In this document: one piece after another, positions 33,763 through 43,800 of the stretch | Position numbering within the stretch: position 1 is the stretch's first letter | How the letters are laid out: each line of letters begins with the position of its first letter | NCBI GenBank assembly: GCA_030762895.1 | Contig: CM061066.1 | Span: 120,684,715-120,748,714, forward strand | Length of the DNA: 64,000 nt | Direction of reading: 5' to 3' | Source: Sophora flavescens | Lineage: Eukaryota > Streptophyta > Magnoliopsida > Fabales > Fabaceae | The notes under the pieces: generated by a model | Database searches by the model: none | Seen by the model: the letters and a program-made list of their open reading frames with translations, nothing else | Told to the model about the DNA's origin: nothing | Program-made: the position numbers and the translations under genes

Positions 33763-34417
33763 TGTTCTTGCCGAGATCCGGTTTACCGGAACCCCGCCGT
33801 GAACGTCAAGCCAGGGATGAATAATTGGGGTTGTTTTAGGTTATGGCTTGACAGAACATATTATTCTGGTCCTACGTATCCCAATGGGAATCAAAGCCAG
33901 ACGTAGTTCTTGATTCAACCATTGGCCGTGGTGATCTCGATCTCTTAATTTTGTACCTGATGAATACTAGGGAGCAAGGACTTTCTGATAGTCTCCTGGT
34001 CGACGCTAGTTTCTCTAATACACTTAAGAGAGAGTCACCGGTGTTCAGTGAAAAAGTGAGTTTCTATCATGGGTACTCCTCCTTTTATAATAGGATTCCC
34101 CTATCTCTTCGGGATCTGATTTATCTCTCAAATATCTTTTAGAGATCTGATTTATCTCTTAAATATCTTTTAGAGATCTGATTTATCTCTTAAATATCTT
34201 TTTAGAGATCTGATTTATCTCTTAAATCTCTTTTGAGATGTGATCCCTTAATTTAAGGGATATTATCTCTTTTAACCAGATAAGGTTATTTCAAATAATA
34301 TCAGGATTTAATATCCTATCCCTTAATTAAGTGATCTTTAACTTTATTATCTTTTAACTTCCTGACTGGGCCGGGTATTCGAGCTCGGTGGCCGGGTTTT
34401 ACTCTTCGGCCAGTACA
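33763..34417 (-). mobile_element. Solo LTR (gypsy-type), minus orientation, TSD gtaaa/gtaat
   Basis: Begins TGTTCTTGCC and ends GGCCAGTACA, with flanking gtaaa (33758-33762) and gtaat (34418-34422), one mismatch. It splits a MITE-like copy whose two halves join cleanly. On the minus strand TATAAAAGGAGGAG near 34075-34090 looks like its promoter, giving the orientation. No internal sequence. Confidence 0.7.
34100..34236. repeat. Four tandem units of about 32 bp in solo LTR
   Basis: Units of the type GATCTGATTTATCTCTTAAA followed by TATCTTTTAGA are repeated four times with few changes. Confidence 0.9.
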
Positions 34418-34483
34418 GTAATTAATTTTTCAATTGATACAATCTAAGTGGATGGGACAGGAAACAAGAAACTATGTTTCTAG

Positions 34484-34488
34484 GACTG

Positions 34489-34547
<59 letters not shown>

Positions 34548-34574
34548 GTTAGAAAATAGACATTTATTTATTTA

Positions 34575-34622
<48 letters not shown>
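34484..34622. repeat. (AT)n and (TTTA)n microsatellites
   Basis: A run of AT dinucleotides from 34484 to 34541, then TTTA repeats (34561-34585) and a second AT run to 34622. Confidence 0.95.
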
Positions 34623-34627
<5 letters not shown>

Positions 34628-34685
34628 TAATAGAGTATCATTAATGCTTCACGACTGAACTTAATGTCCCTATGTACGTAGGACT

Positions 34686-34693
34686 TATAAATA
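34686..34693 (+). promoter_or_regulatory. TATA box of cysteine-rich peptide gene
   Basis: TATAAATA, 82 bases upstream of the chosen ATG at 34768; a leader rich in C and T follows (34706-34735). Spacing is normal for a short plant gene. Confidence 0.6.
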
Positions 34694-34767
34694 AGCTTCT
34701 TGATCTTTGCTTGCCTTTCTCACTCACAACTTCTATGCCCAGCAACCAGCAGTACTCGTCACAAAAC

Positions 34768-35090
34768 ATGGCAGTAATAAGATCTCAACTTTGCATGTTT
34801 TGCATTTTGGTCCTTATTGTGTTCTCCCCAACCACAGGTTCGAAAACTATTTTATTTATTTATATATCTGTTGGAATTTGCTTCCTTTGTTAAACTTTTT
34901 CACGTTTCCTCTAAATTTTGTTGCAGTATTTGGATTTCCAGGCTACTGTTTCCATTTGACAAAATGGACTGGCCATGATGCTTGCGTCGCATATTGCAGA
35001 GCTTTTGATCATATTTTTCTCGCTACAGAAGTTCTTGGTTCCTGTTGTTGTCATATTAATGCGGTTAAAGAGCATTCGAGGAAAACATGA
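34768..35090 (+). CDS. Secreted cysteine-rich defensin-like peptide (two exons)
   Basis: Exon 1 is 34768-34837 and exon 2 is 34927-35090; the 89-bp intron has GT and AG ends and joins in phase 1 to give 77 residues. Residues 1-25 form a signal peptide (MAVIRSQLCMFCILVLIVFS). The mature part has six cysteines in the pattern C-x11-C-x3-C-x15-C-C-C, with CVAYC and CCC giving the CxxxC...CxC signature of the cysteine-stabilised alpha-beta fold. One intron between signal peptide and mature domain is the usual structure for plant defensin-like (DEFL) genes. An in-frame ATG at 34732 would add 12 polar residues; 34768 gives a better signal peptide. TATA at 34686 and AATAAA at 35157 support a real transcript. 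Family members are antimicrobial or act in reproductive or symbiotic signalling; the role here is unknown. It is the only undamaged host-like gene seen, and it sits among MITEs. Confidence 0.7.
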
Positions 35091-35156
35091 ATTAGTGACG
35101 AACAAGTATTTTAGTCTCGTGTTACTTCTTGAGTCCATTGGACAAAAGTTGTTCCT

Positions 35157-35166
35157 AATAAATAAA
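35157..35166 (+). terminator. Polyadenylation signal of cysteine-rich peptide gene
   Basis: Two overlapping AATAAA hexamers (35157 and 35161), 67 bases after the stop codon. Confidence 0.55.
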
Positions 35167-35309
35167 CCGTTCTAATTCTGTGTTGTGCATGCTTTTTCAT
35201 AGCGCATGAAATTATATATAATCCGATTCCCTGATCTTTACATGAAATAATAGAGAATTATTAAAGCAATTAATCTCTAAAGCTAGCACTACGAAACCTG
35301 AACAAGCTT

Positions 35310-35612
35310 AATCATAATCACGGTTGACCAAAATTAAATTAGATTGGATAGGAATTTATAAAATGGTTGATCGATAAACTTCTTATAAGTTTTTATTAAA
35401 CATATTTTATTAAACATTTTACTCATAATCAGGATTGACCAAAATTAAATTGGATTGAATGAGAATTTATAAAAATGGTTGATATCCTTCTTATAAGTTT
35501 TTTCACAGTTATTTTATTATGAGTGTATCTTTTTAAATGACATAACACAATCTAAATGGATGTGACATGGAATGAGACATCATTTTAAAACATGTGATCT
35601 CCATTCTATTTA
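35310..35612 (-). repeat. MITE-like family copies, inverted relative to 33087-33762
   Basis: Same phrases as the cluster at 33087, on the opposite strand: TTGACCAAAATTAAATT occurs twice (35327 and 35436), then ATGACATAACACAATCTAAA and ATGTGATCTCCAT near 35535-35605. The cysteine-rich peptide gene thus lies between oppositely oriented copies. Confidence 0.6.
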
Positions 35613-35619
35613 CCAATTA

Positions 35620-36345
35620 CAAAGCCTAAAAAAATCGTACAACTTTTATTAATCAATTGTTACTATTAAAGGCCCTATATCATATAATATTATTATTAAA
35701 TTCCTTTTGAAAAACTCGGTACGTTATTAATATTAAAAATGATAAATTACTATATTGGTCCCTTATTTATTTTCAAATATTCAACTTGATCTCTCAATTT
35801 TTAAAATATTCAAATTAGTCCCTTATTTACTTAAAATATTCAATTTGGTCCCTCACTTTTTAAAATGTTCAAATTGGTCCTTCATTTGTTTTAATTTATT
35901 CAACTTGATTCCTCGTTTGTTGTAATTTATTCAACTTGGTTCCAATATTTTATTCAATTTGGTCCTTCATTTGTTTTAATTTATTCAACTTGATCCATTA
36001 TTTGTTTTAATTTATTCAACTTAACTGTGAAACTTAACGACAAGTACCTTTTTTGCTTAACGTTTGACAAATAAGGGACCGAATTGAATATTTTAAAATA
36101 AATAATGGACTAATTTGAACATTTTAAAAATTGAGAGATCAAATTGAATATTTTTAAAAAAATAAGGGATGACAATAGTAATTTAGCCTATTAAAAATCA
36201 AACATCTAGAATTGAATATACTGTATTATTAAATTAATATATAAATATTATTATTAAATTGTAGCTATTAAATAATCTATTATATTAAATATATTATTAA
36301 ATGCTACTATTGAAGGAGGGGTGACAATTTTACAATTAAAATGAC
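35620..36345 (+). repeat. Chromovirus-like LTR debris split by a MITE
   Basis: 35622-35740 resembles the early part of the LTR at 10660-10760 (TCGTACAACTTTTATTAATC compared with CCGTACAACTCTTATTATTC). The rest after 36199 is AT-rich with no other feature. Confidence 0.4.
35741..36188. mobile_element. MULE-type MITE with 10-bp TSD
   Basis: 448 bp with terminal inverted repeats (gataaattactatattgg on the left; the right end reads ggctaaattactattgtc on the other strand) and internal inverted repeats of ATTGGTCCCTTATTT type. Flanked by identical tattaaaaat at 35731-35740 and 36189-36198. A 9-10 bp duplication points to Mutator-type transposition. No coding capacity. Confidence 0.8.
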
Positions 36346-36685
36346 GACATTTAAGATCGGTTTATATTTCACCCAGTTAAAACCTTTTAACATCATTTCT
36401 TTTTGACAATCGATTTTGAAAGTTAAAATATAAAATAAAATATTAAATCCCGCGCACTTTTGGCATCGGTTGAGATTACAAGCGATGTTGAAAACTCATC
36501 TTACACATCGGTTGGGCATCTAACCGATGTTGAATGGCTTATTACTTTTGTTTATCGTGCGTCCCTCTTCCCTCCCTCTCTCACAACTTCTCTTTTCTTA
36601 AACCTCTGCGCGCACTTCGTCTTCCCTCCATCGAACCCTAACCATTGCCACCGTCGTGAACATTGTTCTCTCCATCCTCCACCAC
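36345..36685 (+). mobile_element. Outer CACTA element, left part
   Basis: Subterminal motifs TTTTGGCATCGGTTGAG, ACACATCGGTTGG and AACCGATGTTGAA lie at 36460-36530, followed by a pyrimidine-rich leader like those of the elements at 29820 and 40130. Interrupted at 36686 by the Athila-like element and continuing at 48997. The exact left terminus could not be found (somewhere near 36335-36350). It appears to be internally deleted, because the transposase is missing between leader and Ulp1-like exons. Confidence 0.6.
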
Positions 36686-37340
36686 TGATGAGTGTGATTT
36701 CACCTCATCTTTGTTTATCATTTTGCATGCATTTTCATGTAGTTTAGACATATTTAATTTGATTTTTGTTAGTTTTTATCTTGGAACGGGTAAGGCAGTT
36801 TTTGTGGTGTTGTTTTGCAGAAATCAAGGAAAAATGCTCAGGATCAACCATGATGGAGCTCGGATGAAGATGCAGCTTGAAAAGTAAAGAAAATGAGCCA
36901 AACAGAGCCCATCACGGCCTAGCCGTGATGACCGTCACGGTCATGATCAAGCAGAGCTGAAAAAGAAAGAAGACTGAAGTCAGAACCAGTCACGGCCTGG
37001 CCATGATGGCCAGCAAGGCCGTGACCTGTCAACTGAGCCAGACCCCCACAAGTCAGAATCTGTCACGGCCTAACCGTGATGAGCATCACGACAAGCGCCC
37101 AGGGCAGAATCCGTCACGGCCGTGACGCGCGTTACTTGGATCAGAAGCAACTGATTTGGATCTAATTTGAGTTAGATTGGGATTCAAACCTCCCAAATCT
37201 ATAAATAAGGGATCAAGGCAGAGGTAAAGGAGGACTTTTTGGGCTGCTACTTAGGCTACAATTTAGGATCTCTCTCTTCTTCTCCTCCTCTTTTCTCTTA
37301 GTTTATTTTCATGTTATTTGTAATCAAGCTTGTCATCTCC
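36686..37340 (+). repeat. Truncated 5' LTR of Athila-like element
   Basis: Aligns with 47577-48274 and then jumps into gag at the shared bases GCTTGTCATCTCC. It lacks one palindrome unit present in the 3' LTR. TATAAATA is at 37200-37207. Confidence 0.85.
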
Positions 37341-38313
37341 TCCTCCTATGCTCATTAACATGATTAGGCAACATCAATTCGGAGGATTTCCCTCAGAGGA
37401 CCCGACAGACCACGTAGAGACATTTTTGGAGTTCACCGACGCAGTTAGACTTCATGGCGCCCCGGTTGATGCTATTCGCTTGAGGTTGTTCCCCTCATCT
37501 CTTACTGGAAAGGCGAAAGCCTGGCTGAAGCAAATACCCGCTAATACCTTGTCGACTTGGGACCAACTGGAGCAGGCGTTCTTGGAGAAATTCTTTCCTC
37601 CATCCAAGACGGCCTACATACGAACCCAGATCACCGGCTTCTTCCAAAAAGACGGAGAATGCTTATCAGAAGCTTGGGATCGCTACAAGGGACTGCTGGA
37701 GTCTTTCCCACACCATGGACTCGAGAGGTGGTTATTAGTGCACACCTTCTACAACGGATTGGATTACTCTTGAAGGTGTCACTCGATTCTGCAGCTGGTG
37801 GAGCATTTATGAATAGGCCTCTGACTGAGGCATTCAACATCATTGAAAACGTGGCCACCAACTACCACCAATGGGGTTCAGAAAGAGGTAATAACCTGAA
37901 CAAGATTTCGGTGGGTAAGTTTGAAGTAAATAGCATTGATCTTATAATGTCAAAAATAGACTCACTGAATAAACGTTTTGATCAGCTTGAAAGGGCTAAC
38001 GTGAGTTCAATAGGTGCTACTAACATTGTTTGTGAGATTTGTGGGATGCAGGGACATGACATAATGGAGTGCCCACGTGGTATTGCTCATGGATCCGGCG
38101 CTTCGGGGGAACAAGTGAACTCTTGTCACAACTTCTACGACACAAACCCGAAGTTGCCCAATTATGCTCCCCCAAATCCCTACAACCAAAGGAAGAACAA
38201 CCCTTACCTCTCCTACGGCAACTACAGCAACACGCTAAACCACGAGTTCCAAGAGGGCCAAGGTAATAGGAAACCCGCACCGGGGTATCCTCAGGTACAG
38301 AAATCTAAACTCG
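37341..38313 (+). pseudogene. Athila-like Gag, first part (split by CACTA element)
   Basis: Encodes the retrotransposon Gag domain: QFGGFPSEDPTDHVETFLEF, AIRLRLFPSSLTGKAKAWL and a block ending HTFYNGLDYS. A frameshift with a stop at about 37771 separates it from the second half, which includes MNRPLTEAFNIIENVATNY and the zinc knuckle CEICGMQGHDIMEC (CX2CX4HX4C, near 38032-38080). The N-terminus is missing because of the 5' deletion. The reading frame at 38313 continues in phase at 44621 on the other side of the inserted CACTA element. In intact relatives Gag forms the virus-like particle and binds element RNA. Confidence 0.85.
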
Positions 38314-38339
38314 CACTAGTGGAAAATATACATTAGACG

Positions 38340-38640
38340 GTAAAGGTTTACGTCAGTTAACCAAAAACTAGACGTTAAAAAGGGGGCGGTGGCAGTTTTG
38401 TAAATATCAGACTTCATTAATTCACTGTTAACGTCAGTTGTTTTAAGGACTGACGTTAAAAGTGTGGCGGTGGCAGTTTTGTAAATATTAAATCACTATT
38501 TGCGTCAGTTGTTTAATGAACTGACGTTAAAAGTGTTTTGCAAGAAATTATTAACACTTTTAACGTCAGTTGTTTATAAAACTGACGTTAGAAGTGTGAT
38601 TTTTACTTCAGTTAAATAAATAACTGACGTAAATAATCAA
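38340..38640. repeat. Left subterminal repeats of CACTA element (AACGTCAGTT motif)
   Basis: Paired TAACGTCAGTT and AACTGACGTTA motifs separated by short loops. Related islands recur at 39660-39760 and 39960-40110, so the left subterminal zone seems to have been expanded by insertion or duplication of about 1 kb. Confidence 0.85.
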
Positions 38641-38861
38641 CTCATTCATATCTTTCTTTCGTTGTCATCTCCCTGTTGTCACTCTTAACGCAGATCATCA
38701 CTCCATATAGTGCAGTTTATTTCTAATCTTTTTTTTTAAAAAAGTTTATTTTTAATCTTAATTAATTAGCTTGAATTAGTAAATTAACAAATTCTTGTGC
38801 AAATTAAAATAAATAAACACTTAACATAAAACAAGTTATATATGTATAATCAAATCGTATC

Positions 38862-39218
38862 TCATTGAAGCGATTCATAAGATACAATTACATGATTAAA
38901 AGATAAAAAATTTCCGCAAGATAGCACTAAAATATAAAAAAGTTTTTGCTTCAACATCATTTTCTTCTCAGTCATGTCCTCAGAATCTCCAACATTGAAT
39001 GCATCCCCTCCCTCATTTGAAGTCCTTGATGCTCCATCTGAATCCACAGTCACTTTGGAGCCGTGGCAGAGTGAAGGGTGCACTCGATCTGTTTCAAAGA
39101 ATATTCTTGGAACATCCACTTGGTTCCAAAGCCGAGGTTTTGGAACCGTAGTCTTTGATTCTCCTGAAGGATGATGGTGTGTGCAATTCACATAATGCGA
39201 TTTACACACCCTTATCAC
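38862..39218. other. Unrecognised open stretch inside CACTA element
   Basis: Open on both strands: a plus-strand frame at 38974-39174 (starts MSSESPTLNASPPSFEVLD) and a minus-strand frame of 118 codons. The plus frame is serine/threonine-rich and low in complexity. It lies between two subterminal repeat islands and could be captured host sequence, but I recognise no family. Nearby, ATGCGATTTACACA occurs twice (39196 and 39228). Confidence 0.3.
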
Positions 39219-39268
39219 CCATGTAATGCGATTTACACAACCTCAGAAGTTGTTTGACCATTAAGACA

Positions 39269-39545
39269 GAGACCTTTAAGTCTAGGTATAGGAAGAAAGA
39301 GTGATGAAGTTAATCTTCATGGCAGAGCCATATTGTGAAGCAGAAAAATTAAAGGTTGGAAGGAAGCTATTTATAGGAGTAGGGGATGAAGTTACTAGGC
39401 GTCGTAAGTTGCTAAAAATTAAATTGATCATTAAGAGCATTAGGTTCCAAGGCGCATTGGGAGTTGGCAGTCATATATTATAAACGTGAATAAAAGAAAA
39501 CGCCCGAAGGATTAGGAAGAAATAGACCTTTAAGTCTAGGTATAA
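39269..39545 (+). repeat. Direct repeat pair of 20 bp, 257 bp apart
   Basis: GACCTTTAAGTCTAGGTATA occurs at 39269-39288 and 39526-39545, with AGGAAGAAA next to each copy. The enclosed stretch has no recognised content. Confidence 0.85.
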
Positions 39546-39659
39546 ACTTAGTGCTCATAAAGAGGATTATAGGTTACAATGTGCATGGGTAAGTAGCACA
39601 GCAGAATGGGTAATTTAGTAGCGAGTAGTCAAAGGAATGAATGCTTTTGCAGAAACTTA

Positions 39660-40110
39660 TACACTTTTAACGTCAGTTGTTGAATAAAACTGACGTTAAA
39701 AGTGTTTTTTAAAATAAAAATATTTATTTTTAACGTCAGTTGTTTATACAATTGACGTTAAAGTGTGATTTTTAATTAAGTTAAATAAATAGCTGTCGTA
39801 AATAATCCTAAATCCCTAACCGAAATGCCCTGTTGTAACTCAATTAACACAGTCTCGTGAGCCATTTTGTGAAGGAATAGAAATATAGAGGAAAAGAAGA
39901 GGCGATGTGATCGATACTGGAAGAATGTTACTTTATATAGAGAATGATTTTTACACAACACTTTTAACGTCAGTTGTATTCAACAACGGACGTTAAAAGT
40001 TTTTTTTTTAAAAAAATATTAATATTTAACATCAGTTTGTTAATAAAACTGAGGTTAAAAAATTAATTGTAACGTCAGTTGTTTAATACAACTGACGTTA
40101 AATGTTGTTT
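39660..40110. repeat. Internal islands of CACTA subterminal motif
   Basis: Further AACGTCAGTTG/AACTGACGTT pairs at 39660-39760 and 39960-40110, far from the element end. 39735-39806 is a copy of 38570-38632. They are followed by a pyrimidine-rich leader (40130-40480), probably the start of the transposase transcript. Confidence 0.75.
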
Positions 40111-40616
40111 TATAAAACGCTTACACCCGCGCGCCTTCTGCACTTCGCTCGCTCCGACGACGCGTCTCTTTTCTCTTTTCATCACGCTCAACCCTAAATC
40201 ACTATCAACCCTCACTCTCACTCTCACCCAACACAGAACCCTAATCGCGAGCTCATCTCCACCGCAACCACCGCGAGGGCTTCTTCGTCACCACCGTGAG
40301 GTACGCTATTAACCCTAACTCTGTCTTTCCATTCATTCTTTGCAATAACTTCACGTACATCTCTCTTTCCCCTTCCCGCGTACTAACTCTCCTTGTCCCT
40401 CTGCTCTCAGTAACCACATCGAACGTTGGCCACCACTCGAGCTCCCTTCCCCACCATCACGCGAGCACCTATTTCTGGTGAGTATTTAGGGCACATTTTT
40501 GCATCTTTGGTTTTGAGTGTATGTTGAAACTGTAGTCTCAGTAGTTGAAACTTGAAACCGTGAGTTTGAGTTGTTTGGAATGTACGTCTCTGTTTTTGGT
40601 TTTGAGTGCATGTTGC

Positions 40617-40748
40617 TCTGCTGGTTGATCTGTCACTGCCGTGATGCTAATCACGGCAAGGCCGTGATCAGTTCTGCCTGTGATGGCATGGTTCATTCAG
40701 TTGTACGTTACGGCCGTGATGGACATCACTGCCAGGCCGTGACCAGTG
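40617..40748 (-). repeat. Athila-like LTR fragment inside CACTA element
   Basis: Closely matches 1080-1215 in order: a CTGGTTG-ATCTGTCAC start, GTGATCAGTTCTGCCTGTGA, and a GTTACGGCCGTGATGGACATCAC-like unit. It sits just upstream of the first transposase exon, in a probable intron or leader. Confidence 0.8.
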
Positions 40749-40847
40749 CTTGGCAATTAATCTTTAAAAACTATAGTTTTCAATCTCCCGTATTGTCCTT
40801 ATATTGGATATATATATGTTTTGTATATCTACAGGACCTATCTAGTT

Positions 40848-43800
40848 ATGGATCGTAGTTGGATAGTTTGTAAGCATACTAGTGCTGAGTATTTGAAGGG
40901 GGTGGGAGAGTTTATAGAATTTGCTCAAAGGAATGTTCCTAATAGTAATGGAATGTTCTGTTGTCCTTGTGTCAAGTGTTTGAATACGAGGAAATGTACG
41001 GTGAAGGATATACGTACTCATTTGATTTGTGAAGGGATTTGCTTGAGTTATACAAGATGGATATGGCATGGTGATATGTTGTTGAGTAGTAATACGGCGA
41101 GTGTCTCCCAAAGTGAGGACGTTGACGTAGATATGGAGGATGATCGAGTAAAGGACATGATCCGTGATATTGGACAAGAATCTTTTCATCGAGCGCATGT
41201 GTATGATAGGTTGTGCGGTGATGCGGATAAGCCTTTATATCCAGGGTTTACTACTCATACACGGTTGTCGGCGGTGCTAGAATTGGTTTGTGTGAAGGCG
41301 AGAAATGGTTGGAGCGATAAAAGCTTCACGGAATTGCTTGAAGTGTTGAAAGACTTGCTTCCGGAGGACAACACATTGCCTGACCGTAACTATGAGGCCA
41401 AGAAGGTATTGTGTCCTATGGGTATGGAGTATAAGAAGATACACGCATGCCCCAATGATTGCATATTGTACACCGGTGTTCATGAAGACAATCACGATTG
41501 CCCCAAATGTGGGTTATCACGATATAAAGTGAAGGGTGGTGATGATGATGATGATCTTGATGGTGTGAGAAAAAAGGGTCCTCCTGCGAAGGTGTTGTGG
41601 TATCTTCCAATAATTCCAAGGTTCAAGCGATTGTTTGCCAATGCGAAAGATGTGAAGAATCTTAGATGGCATAATGATGAGAGGAAACGTGATGGAAAGG
41701 TTCGTCATCCTGCTGATTCTATTCAATGGAAGAATATCGATACTATGTTTCCGGATTTCGCCGATGAGCCAAGAAACCTAAGGCTTGGACTTGATACGGA
41801 TGGAATGAATCCTTATGGTAACATGAGTAGTATTCATAGTTCATGACCTGTTCTGTTGGTAATTTACAACATGCCCCCTTGGTTGTGCATGAAGCGCAAA
41901 TACATGATGTTGTCTATGATGATTTCGGGCCCAAAGCAACCGGGAAATGACTTAGATGTTTATCTAGGTCCCTTGATTGAAGACTTGAAAACGTTGTGGG
42001 TGGAAGGTGTTGATGTAGTTGATGGGTATTCTCATGAGACTTTCAAGCTTCGTGCCATGTTATTTTGCACCATCAACGACTTTCCAAAGATACGGTAACT
42101 TGTCCAGAATGCAGTGTCAATGGGCATAAAGCATGCCCTATATGTGAAGAAGGCACATGCTACACTCAGTTGCATCATGGAAAGAAGACGGTTTACCTTG
42201 GGCATCGGAGATTTCTTAGACATGATCACCCATATCGTAAGATGAAAAAAGCTTTTAATGGATGCCAAGAGACAGAAGAAGTGCCGGTGGCCTTAATTGG
42301 AGAGCAGGTTTATCATAGGGTAAAGGACATCGATGTTATATTCGGCAAGTCCAAAAAGAAAGGTAAAGCTGTTGAGAAAAACATATGGAAGAAGAGGTCG
42401 ATATTCTTTGATCTTCCATACTGGCGCAAGCTTGATGTCAGACACTGCATTGATGTGATGCATGTGGAGAAAAATGTGTGTGATAGTGTGATTGGGACGC
42501 TTCTCAACATTCAGGGCAAGACAAAGGATGGTGTGAATGCTCGTCTCGACCTCGTTGCTATGGGTATACGAGAGCAGTTAGCTCCAGTTGTTGAGGATGG
42601 TAAGCGGACTTATTTGCCGCCAGCATGTCATACTTTGTCAAAAAAAAGAGAGACAAATTTTCTACTGGTGTCTTCAGGGCATCAAAGTTCCACATGGTTA
42701 CTCTTCAAATATGAAGAGGCTTGTCTCTAGTGATCTTAAATTGGTTGGCTTGAAGTCTCATGATTGTCACATCTTGATGCAACAACTTCTGCCCGTTGCT
42801 ATTCGTGGTATTGCTACAAAAAATGTGAGACATGCCATTACTCGGTTGTGCTCATTCTTCAATTCTATATGTAGCAAAGTCGTTGACCCCGTATGTTGGA
42901 TGACTTGGAAGTTGAGGCTGCTACAATCTTGTGCCAATTGGAGATGTATTTTCCTCCTTCCTTTTTCGACATAATGGTTCACTTAATTGTTCATTTGGTG
43001 AGGAAGATTAGATTATGTGGGCCGGTTTTTCTGAGATGGATGTACCCAGTTGAGCGCTACATGAAGATCTTGAAAGGGTACGTGAAGAATCCTCATCGTC
43101 CGGAAGCATCTATTGTTCAAAGGTATGTTGCAGAAGAAGCTATTGAGTTTTGTTCGGATTACCTTCATAACACGGATCCTATAGGGGTTCCTAAGCCTCG
43201 GCATGATGAGATCAGATGTCAAGGTAAGGGTACACATGGCTTAAGAATTAATAGGAAGGATCGGGAGGAAGTGCTTCAAGCACATTTGTATGTATTGAAC
43301 AACATCGAATGTGTTCAGCCTTTCTTATTTGAACATAAAAGAAAAGTCAATCAAGAAAACCCTCGAATGAGCGAAAGGTGGTTGTTGAACAAGCCTAACA
43401 ATACTTTCTTACCATGGTTCAAGGAAGAAATGCTTAAGGATGGTAGTACTGCTTCTGATGACGTAAAATGGCTAGCACGTGGGCCTAACTTCAACGTCAT
43501 ATGTTGGAGCGGATACGACATAAATAACTTTTCCTTTTATACAAAGGAACAAGATAACAAGAGTACCATGCAAAATAGTGGGGTTATGATCGTGGCGAAG
43601 CAATGCACTTCTCTAGTGCAAAGGACACAAAACTCGTTCTAAAGACCGAGACCTTACTTTGGATATATTGAAGATATTTGGGTGCTCGATTACACTAAGC
43701 TTACGTTGCCGGTATTTAAATGTAAGTGGGTTGATAGTAACGGTGGTGTACAAACCGACTAATTGGGGTTCACATTGGTAGACCTCAACAAGTTAGGTCA

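Noticed and set aside
34484..34622. AT microsatellite as replication origin or matrix attachment region
   Set aside because: Simple AT repeats alone do not support either; recorded only as microsatellite.
36500..36750. A short protein gene at 36460-36747
   Set aside because: The frame crosses the 36685/36686 junction between CACTA leader and LTR, so it is a chance fusion.
41416..41726. Minus-strand histidine-rich open stretches
   Set aside because: Antisense to the GATGATGAT-rich part of the CACTA transposase.
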